Below, piece after piece: positions 57,621-64,000 of a stretch of DNA of 64,000 bases. The stretch is from contig OX419758.1 of assembly GCA_948567375.1 (NCBI GenBank), positions 53,769,473 to 53,833,472 on the forward strand, given 5' to 3'. A program made the translations under genes and the position numbers. The notes beneath the pieces are model-generated. The model made no database searches. It was not told the DNA's origin and saw only the letters and a list, made by a program, of their open reading frames with translations. The stretch is from Lunularia cruciata (lineage: Eukaryota > Streptophyta > Marchantiopsida > Lunulariales > Lunulariaceae). How positions within the stretch are numbered: the stretch's first letter is position 1; each line of letters begins with the position of its first letter.

Positions 57621-59030
57621 GACTATTGGGAGGAGACAACCTCCTATAGACCAAGTTGGTAATCTGGTGAGGGATGAGTATATTGCCTACCATTATGCTT
57701 TAGTAGTGGTAGTCTTGGCTCATTATAGTATGGGACCATGGTAGCATCAGTTTTAGCTTTTAGTGGTGCAGTTACTTGGCCTGGTGATTTATTGGAGGGG
57801 AATGCCCATGTAGAAGATACTCCAGTACCAAAGGAGATCACTTGGATTTGGAGTACAAGTGGGATTGTTCCATCTACCTTGGATGTTCCATTGTGAAGTT
57901 CAGAGGAGGCATTGCAGTAGTATGTAGATTGGTTGGTGCAGCAGGCTTAGAGTGGAGCCTTTGTACCACCAAGAGATGAGTGTAAGGATGAGCCTCTAGA
58001 GTCAATTACCTTGACACATCTAAATACCACATTCATTGCTTGGCAGTATCCAATAGAGGGAGTATGTCTATTGGAGTTGTTTGGTGGGATTAGCACCGGA
58101 CTAGTTGCGGTCCTATATAAGTGATTCTTGCACCAAAGTGGTGGTAAGTACACATCAAGTCCATTCTTGGATGGGACCTGCTGTATTGTTAGATGCAGCC
58201 AGAATATGATCATGGGCTCATTGTCTTTGTCTTTGGTGGAAAAACCTCTTACCTAGAGAGGTTCTACAACGTGCATATGATGGGATTTAACAACTAGACC
58301 ACATCCTTGTTGATGACATCTTGGATGTGGGGCGTTAGTCTCAGACAGTGGTAGTGGTTGATAGGTCACCTATGGCAGTGGTGAACCTAGTTGGATAGCC
58401 TAGAGCCGCTTTTCCCACACTTATGGCTTGCATGCTTTTTGAGAAGGAGGACCTAGATTTGTTTTGGACTCACAATTAGCAGTTAGTGGAGCCCAACGCC
58501 AATGAGAGAGAGTTGGCAATGGGTTTTCACACTAGTTTACCGTTGTTCCAATAGTGTCAAAGGCATCTAAGCATCAAGTGTTAGGTCAGGCTATAGACCT
58601 GAACCGTTTGACCTAGATTTTGAGCCTTGCCTTGGTACAGCAGCATAGGATGTGCTTGATAAGCATCACCACTAAGACACTTGTGAGCCCTATGCCTATC
58701 AAGACAATTCAAGCATATGTTGGGGGTAATGGACCGAGTGGACATGGTATTCTTGGGACACATCCAGTAGCTACTAGGGAGAGTGGTCTACTTGGAGTCT
58801 ATACAAGTGAGCATGGGCTACTTGGATTACACCTTTGGTCCACTTGAGATGCAGCTAGAGGACATGTGGAGCTTGCAACAAGAGTGGAGGGAGTTTTTCA
58901 TACAAAGGTTGGGAACTCTAGTGGTCAAGGGCATGACACTATTGCTTTTAAGGGCCTAGTGTAGCAGCCACTCAATACATCTTCCACTCCTACGACAGTT
59001 ACCGAGGATACTTGGAAGCCAGATCTTGGA
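57621..59030 (+). other. B2 long spacer between protease and reverse transcriptase
   Basis: About 1.4 kb with degraded coding texture and no domain I recognise. B4 preserves the same spacer on the minus strand (about 1080 down to 1), so it is a family trait and not a local insertion. In the better-known plant gypsy lineages this gap is far shorter. Confidence 0.5.
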
Positions 59031-59039
59031 CCCAAGCTC

Positions 59040-59700
59040 ACAAGAGAGGAAAGACGGAGAGTTTGGAGGTTCTTGAGGAGCTACATGAGATGTTTTGTCT
59101 TCAATATGAAGGATTTGGGTGCTCTGAAGGGACTTGGTATACAGATTGAGCTGACTAGCAATATACCAGTTTTCCGATGTCCTTATTGCTATAATAATAT
59201 GGAGAGGACATTGATTTAGAGCCAGAGTAGAGACCTTTTGAGGCTAGTTTGGTAGAGATCTCACATGGAGAGTATGCATCAACTACAGTGATGCCAACCA
59301 AGAAGGATATGCATGGCAACTACACAAATAAGCAGATGTGTGGAGATTACCATCCTTTCAATCAATAGACTAGGGCTGATCGGTATGCCATGCCTACATC
59401 AGAGGAGATTTTTGATGTGATTGGGGATGCAAAGGTCTTTGGTACTTTGGATCTTTGATCGGGATATCATCAATTGCCGATCAAGGAGGAGGATAAGTCC
59501 AAGATAACATTTTGGGCTATTGATCCTCACGGCAAGAATGTGTTATATCAATGGAGGTTCTTACCATTTGGGTTAAAGAATGCTCCTATTGCATTCCAAA
59601 GGATAGGATGGATAGGATCATAGCTGGATTGGATTTTGCTTGGTGCTATATTAAAGATATTTTAGTCTATAGCACTATTGTGGAGGACCATGAGAGATAG
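59040..59700 (+). pseudogene. B2 reverse transcriptase region
   Basis: Text includes MKDLGALKGLGIQIELTSNI and CPYCYNNM-like fingers, then SGYHQLPIKEEDKSKITFW, WRFLPFGLKNAPIAFQR and a YxDD-region near 59644-59672. This is standard Ty3/gypsy palm order. Broken. Confidence 0.8.
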
Positions 59701-60450
59701 TTGTTGGAGGTGTTTGAGAGGTTGAGATCTCATGGACTCAAATTACATCCTAGGAAGTGTAGGTTATTCCATGAGCAGGTTGAGTATTTGGGTCACACTA
59801 TCTACCCCTGAGGACTTGGTATTCAATAGACCAAAGTGGAGACTATTGAACGTATTCTTCTGCCTATGGATGTGAGTAGAGTGCAAGCATTCCTTGGGTT
59901 GGTGAACTTCTATCATCGTTATGTTAGAGGATTTAGTGTCATTGCCAAGGCCTTGACGAAGCTGACCAAGCTTACATAGGAGTGGTGTTGGGGAGATGAG
60001 CCGCTTTTGTAGAGCTCAAGAAGAGGTTGACATCTTCTCCTATTTTGAGGAGACCGATTAGAGGATGACCATTTTAGGTTCACATTGATTGTAGTATGTT
60101 GGAACTTGGAGTAGTGCTCACCCAACATGATGGTGAGGGGAAGTAGTTTGTGGTCACCTATGCTAGTTACTCCAACAATTTAGTGGAGGCAAAGTATAGT
60201 TCATATGAGGGAGAGTGCTTGGCAGCAATTTAGGTAGTAGCACATTTCTGATGTTACCTATTTAGTAACCCCTTGACTCTCATTACTGATCATTAGCCGC
60301 TAAAGTGGTTGATAGAGTCCAACAAGCTTTCAAGGAAGCTTGCACAATGGGCTCTGATTTTACAAGAGTATGATTTCATGGTTGTTCATAGACTTGGAGT
60401 GGTGAACCGTGATACAAATTGGTTGAGTAGAAACCTATGTCCCAACGAGC
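59700..60450 (+). pseudogene. B2 RT connection and RNase H region
   Basis: VQAFLGLVNFYHRYVRGFS (59880-59935) is the RT end. RNase H text ends with LKWLIESNKLSRKLAQWALI, LQEYDFMVVHRLGVVNRDTN and WLSR (60300-60430). Broken. Confidence 0.8.
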
Positions 60451-60749
60451 AGGATCAGACTGGAGCATGTTGGCATGGTGAGACAGATGAGGAGATGGTG
60501 CCAAGGTGGCATGCATTGGCCTTTCTATGTTTATTTTTTGAGGCTTTGGTGGTATCTCTCTTAGCGCATACAGGAGGAGTTATTGAGGTCATAGATCCAA
60601 AGAGTGAAGATATTGGTACAGTTCAGCGAGACATTCATGGTGATGTCTTATTGATCTAGGACTATCTTTGCACCGGTGTTGTGGGTGGCACGGTTGGGGC
60701 CAAGGAGAGAGATTATGTTCTTTAGTGAGCCAGATGGTTCAGATTAGAG

Positions 60750-61700
60750 GGCAGGCACCTTTTGCGTGTATGGGAGGATGGTAGAGTGAGAGTAGTACCA
60801 CTTCCATCTCAGAGACTACAGTTGGTCTATCATGCTCATGAGGAGCTAGGACATTTTGGAGTAAATTGTACATATAGCTTACTCTAGAGTCATTATTGGT
60901 GGCGCGATATGCAGACCAAGGTACATCAGTTTGTTGCCAGATGTGTGGTTTGTGACCAAGTAAGAGCATCATTCAATGCTCCTACGCCATAGTTACACCC
61001 ATTACCTATCATGGGATTGGGTTACTATTGGAGTTTGGACTCCGCTGGACCTTTACTGCTGACTCTAAGACATCATCAATATGTCTTGGTGATAGTGGAG
61101 CATTTCTCCAAGTGGATTGAGTTGGTGGAACTTCTTGACAAGTCTAGTGAAGGGACAGCTTACTTATTCTTGGATTGAGTTCTTAGTCATTTTGGTGCAC
61201 CAACTGAGGTTTTGACTGATCAAGGTGTAGAGTTCTTGGGGGAGTTTCAGGTCTTGTGTGACAAGACTTTGATTGATCATCATACTACATCCCAAGATCA
61301 CCTTGAGGTAGATGGCTTAGCAAAGAGAGTGTTTCAAATGATGAAGAGAGGATTGCAAAAGTACGGTTTGCAGAGAGGCCACTTGGGAGATTGGGCTCTC
61401 CAATTACCTTGGTTGGCCATGGGCTATCAATTCAGCCAGCAAGCCTCCTTAGCATCCTTCTCTCCTTACTTTCTACTCTATGGAAAAGATCCTGATTTAC
61501 CTACAGCCATTTGTCGAGATGTTGCTATAGTTTTGGACTTGGATGACCCAGATGTATGAATGAGCGCATGTTCTCAACATGTAGAGATCTTTTGGAGAGT
61601 GATGCCAATGTCCTTTGAGAACTTGGCGATTGCTCAGCATAGAGATACTTTACATTATGCTACCATTCAAGGAGGAGGTTATAGACCTTTGATCCATCAA
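60750..61700 (+). pseudogene. B2 integrase region
   Basis: The zinc-binding part has H, H, C and C in order (LVYHAHEELGHFGVNC, then FVARCVVCDQVRASFNAP, about 60818-60985). Core text follows: HHQYVLVIVEHFSKWIELVE, then PTEVLTDQGVEFLGEFQVLC (about 61200-61262) and WALQLPWLAMGYQFSQQAS. Broken. Confidence 0.82.
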
Positions 61701-61739
61701 TTTCATCCAGGAGACTATGTATATCTACAATAGATAGCA

Positions 61740-62075
61740 CCGATGACACTTGATGTTTTGACAAGCCGCACTATCTTGAGAGTGTTGGAGGTTTTTCCAT
61801 CTGGAGTCCTTGTGTTGGAAGGACGTGATGGTATTGTTTGGAAGGATCATGTGCACAATTGTGTGCCATGCCACCTCCCAAACATTGATGGTACTAGGAA
61901 CCCAAGCTTGGCACTTGTACGTGCAAGCTTGAGGTGTATGTTATGTGGCTCTTCTGGTAGAGCTGTTACTATGTTAGTTTGTGATAGCTATTTGAGAGGA
62001 TGACATATGGCATGTATGACTCCTCTCCTCATGGTGGTTCCTCAAGGATAATGGTTATATCCTAGATGTACCTGA
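61740..62075 (+). pseudogene. B2 integrase tail with PHD-finger-like module
   Basis: After integrase comes a GPY/F-like barrel (RVLEVFPSGVLVLEGRDGIV), then HVHNCVPCHLPNIDGTRNP. From 61935 to about 62069 the spacing of C, H and P matches a PHD finger: CMLCGS, MLVCD, HMACMTPLL, VVPQG and YPRC. PHD fingers read the methylation state of the histone H3 tail. The chromovirus chromodomain occupies the equivalent place in A and C. It is a fossil. The assignment rests on motif spacing only. Confidence 0.65.
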
Positions 62076-62650
62076 CCTATAGCTAGTTCATTCTTTATAT
62101 GGTATAGATTGCAGATAGGCGACTAACGATGGGGCTCTATAGCACTCGGCCTCTTGATCTTTGCCCATCATAGGGTATACCATATACTTGGAGTAGATGG
62201 CTATCTAGAGTTAAAGGGACCTAACCGCCAGCTAGGGAGCGATTGTGGCAATTTAAAATTTATGTATGACTTATGTGTGAGTTGTGCTTCTATAGTGTTT
62301 GATGTTGACAATGATGTATATTGTGTAGCGATGTATATACGCACTATAATAATTCTACTCCTCAACCTATAAGGCTTTTTCAAAGGACAACTTGTTCTAC
62401 AATATTGCATCCTTTAACTTGTACCCACTATTTTCTTAGCCTCTTGCCAACTCTGATTAACACATATGTATTGCCAATAATCCTTCTATTCCCAAGGTAA
62501 AGGAGCGCATGAACGTATGTTTCTCACTCCATGCCTATATCTCAATAGGAATATCACTTTTCAATACGTTTGAATCCATCATCAATTCAAAAGGCATACA
62601 ATATCATGAGTTGTTCTATCAACCAACAAAAGAAAAAATAGAAGACTAAG
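62076..62650. other. B2 3' end and unassigned DNA
   Basis: No frame and no matched LTR. AGTTAAAGGGACCTAA near 62210 might be a polypurine tract remnant. From about 62400 the text is AT-rich and unassigned, running up to the solo LTR. Confidence 0.35.
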
Positions 62651-63083
62651 TGTAACAATATGGAGTTGATAAATGAGTTAGTCAAGACTAACAAAGTAGC
62701 AAATATGCCAAATTAATCATGGATTATAAGGATATTTTAGAAGCATCTAGGAAGATTCCCAACTAGCTTAGCTTGCACACCAAGTACATGGCTTCTAGAA
62801 GGAAGTTTCATGGGAAGCTCCATGATTAGCTAAGTTTGCATGCCAAGTAGGTGGCTCTTAGAAGGAAGCTTCTCACGAAACTTCTAGATTAGCTTAGCTT
62901 GCACTCTAAGAAGGCAACTTTTAGGAAGCTTCCTAAGAAGCTTCTCAAGAGCTTTATATGTTCCTTATAAATACCAAAGTCCAACCTCATCCTAGGCATT
63001 CGGAGTTCCCCTCATTCAAGAGTTCCAATGTGATATTTCACTCCGATCTTCCATTCTCTTATTTCTCTCCTTGGTCTTTTACA
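62651..63083 (+). repeat. Solo LTR of the A/D family
   Basis: 433 bases, TGTAACAATATGGAGTT to TTGGTCTTTTACA, the reverse complement of the A LTRs in layout. Flanks CTAAG and CTAGG differ at one site, a near-intact target duplication with no internal region, so it is a solo LTR left by recombination. It has a TATA box TATAAATA at 62966-62973 and GAAGCTTCCTAAGAAGCTTC at 62924-62943 just upstream. Clearly more diverged than the two A LTRs are from each other. Confidence 0.88.
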
Positions 63084-64000
63084 CTAGGCCAATTAACACA
63101 ACATTCACTCCATGCCTTTACTAGTGCTTAAATGATTACTCCCCTTCACCTTTCTATTGACTTAAGGATTCATTGAAGTTCTCAACTTCAACTAAATCCA
63201 ATATTTGTTGAAGAACTCTTATACATCCATTTTATTGTATTTTCACACATTTTTATTATACTTCCATTATAAGCAAAAATATACTCCAAGATGAATAAGC
63301 ATATATGCTCTCAATTACCTCAATATGAAATGTAGTTATCTATCTTTATTTAGACCAAATTTTCCCTTATGAGAATCATATAATGCATGTTCCATAACCT
63401 TGGTGATATAACAAGTAGATCTATCACACATTGAGAGAAAAATAGACAAAGGATAAGTAGACCACAACTATCTTTATGATGAATCTTTGATTTAAATGAA
63501 TACTCAACACATGATCCAATAAGTATTTCTTTATCTTTATACAATATTTTCCATTGAAACCTATTCTTGATCTTGGTGAAAGTTGTCAATATTTATGTAT
63601 TCTCGACCCCCTAAATAGTTGTGGAACTCCTTCAACACATTCTTCTTGGTGTTATTCTCATGAAAAGTTCCTCAATGGTATTTGAACCTTACTCTTTGGT
63701 CTTCTCCAATGGTAACTATCTTTCAATAAATATCCATAAGCCTAATTTCAAATGTATTTGAAGAACATACAACTCTATCAACCAAGTCTTTGAAGTTTAC
63801 TTAAAATCGTGACAAATTATACTCAATTTACTATCAAATATGTCATTTTGAAGTGTTCAACCCTATCTATATTTCTATTTGAAAGTTGTATTACATTACA
63901 TTATTCTTATACAACTCCTTAAACTTCAATTCCATCAATGGTCCAATTGATGATTCAAGGATATGATAAAAAGTATCTATTAAAAATATAGCAATTATCA
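63084..64000. other. AT-rich DNA, nothing recognised
   Basis: No reading frame of note, no repeat match to the rest of the window and no RNA gene signature seen. It may be old repeat debris. Confidence 0.5.

Larger units (their letters stand above)
54576..62400 (+). mobile_element. B2: longest B-family Ty3/gypsy copy, with PHD-like C-terminus
   Basis: LTR remnant (54576-55230), gag (55259 to about 56840), protease, a long spacer, reverse transcriptase, RNase H, integrase and a PHD-finger-like module. The gene order is Ty3/gypsy. RT and RNase H text (LKWLIESNKLSRKLAQWALI) is unlike the A and C chromoviruses, and there is no chromodomain. No 3' LTR was recognised before 62651. Broken in many places. 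Intermediate age by CpG content. The right boundary is approximate. Confidence 0.83.

Noticed and set aside
1-64000. Host protein genes, tRNA or rRNA genes
   Set aside because: No exon-intron structure with recognisable host domains was seen, no cloverleaf with A and B boxes, and no rRNA-like conserved block. The remaining frames are element relics or shadows.

Overview
The window looks like intergenic DNA from a large, repeat-filled land-plant genome. It is AT-rich and packed with nested Ty3/gypsy LTR retrotransposons. It contains plant-type chromovirus chromodomains, a primer site matching initiator tRNA-Met, and no convincing host gene. A gymnosperm such as a conifer fits the scale and decay best, but that is inference. 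I saw no tRNA, rRNA, CRISPR array or bacterial-style operon. Nearly all coding potential belongs to decayed elements, labelled here as families A/D, C/F, B, E and G.

Left part (1-4.9 kb). A minus-strand B-family copy (gag end and start of pol) abuts an E-type LTR. Then comes an unassigned stretch and a plus-strand relic of the G-family protein gene.

Central nest (4.9-35.6 kb). A minus-strand chromovirus D (4889 to about 35560) is the oldest layer. F (5096-11793, target duplication CATAT) sits inside D's 3' LTR. C0 (15068-33721) sits inside D between its protease and reverse-transcriptase regions. C0 holds C1 (16456-23262) in gag and A (27432-33071, target duplication GGAGC) in its chromodomain. 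C1 holds a solo E LTR (21585-22258). The two LTRs of A differ at only about 3% of sites, so A is the youngest complete insertion.

Right part (35.6-64 kb). A shorter G copy is followed by an inverted B fragment, a degenerate tandem-repeat field and a B 5' end (LTR, primer site, gag). Then come an E LTR, the best-preserved G copy, a zinc-knuckle reading frame, an E LTR fragment and the longest B copy. The G copy has a 417-codon frame of unknown function followed by coiled-coil frames. The B copy runs gag-PR-RT-RH-IN and ends in a PHD-finger-like module. A solo A-type LTR and featureless AT-rich DNA close the window.

The most interesting items are the G-family gene and its link to B-family LTRs, the PHD-like finger at the end of B pol, and dense heat-shock-element-like arrays upstream of the TATA box in A-type LTRs. 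All elements are treated as fossils.
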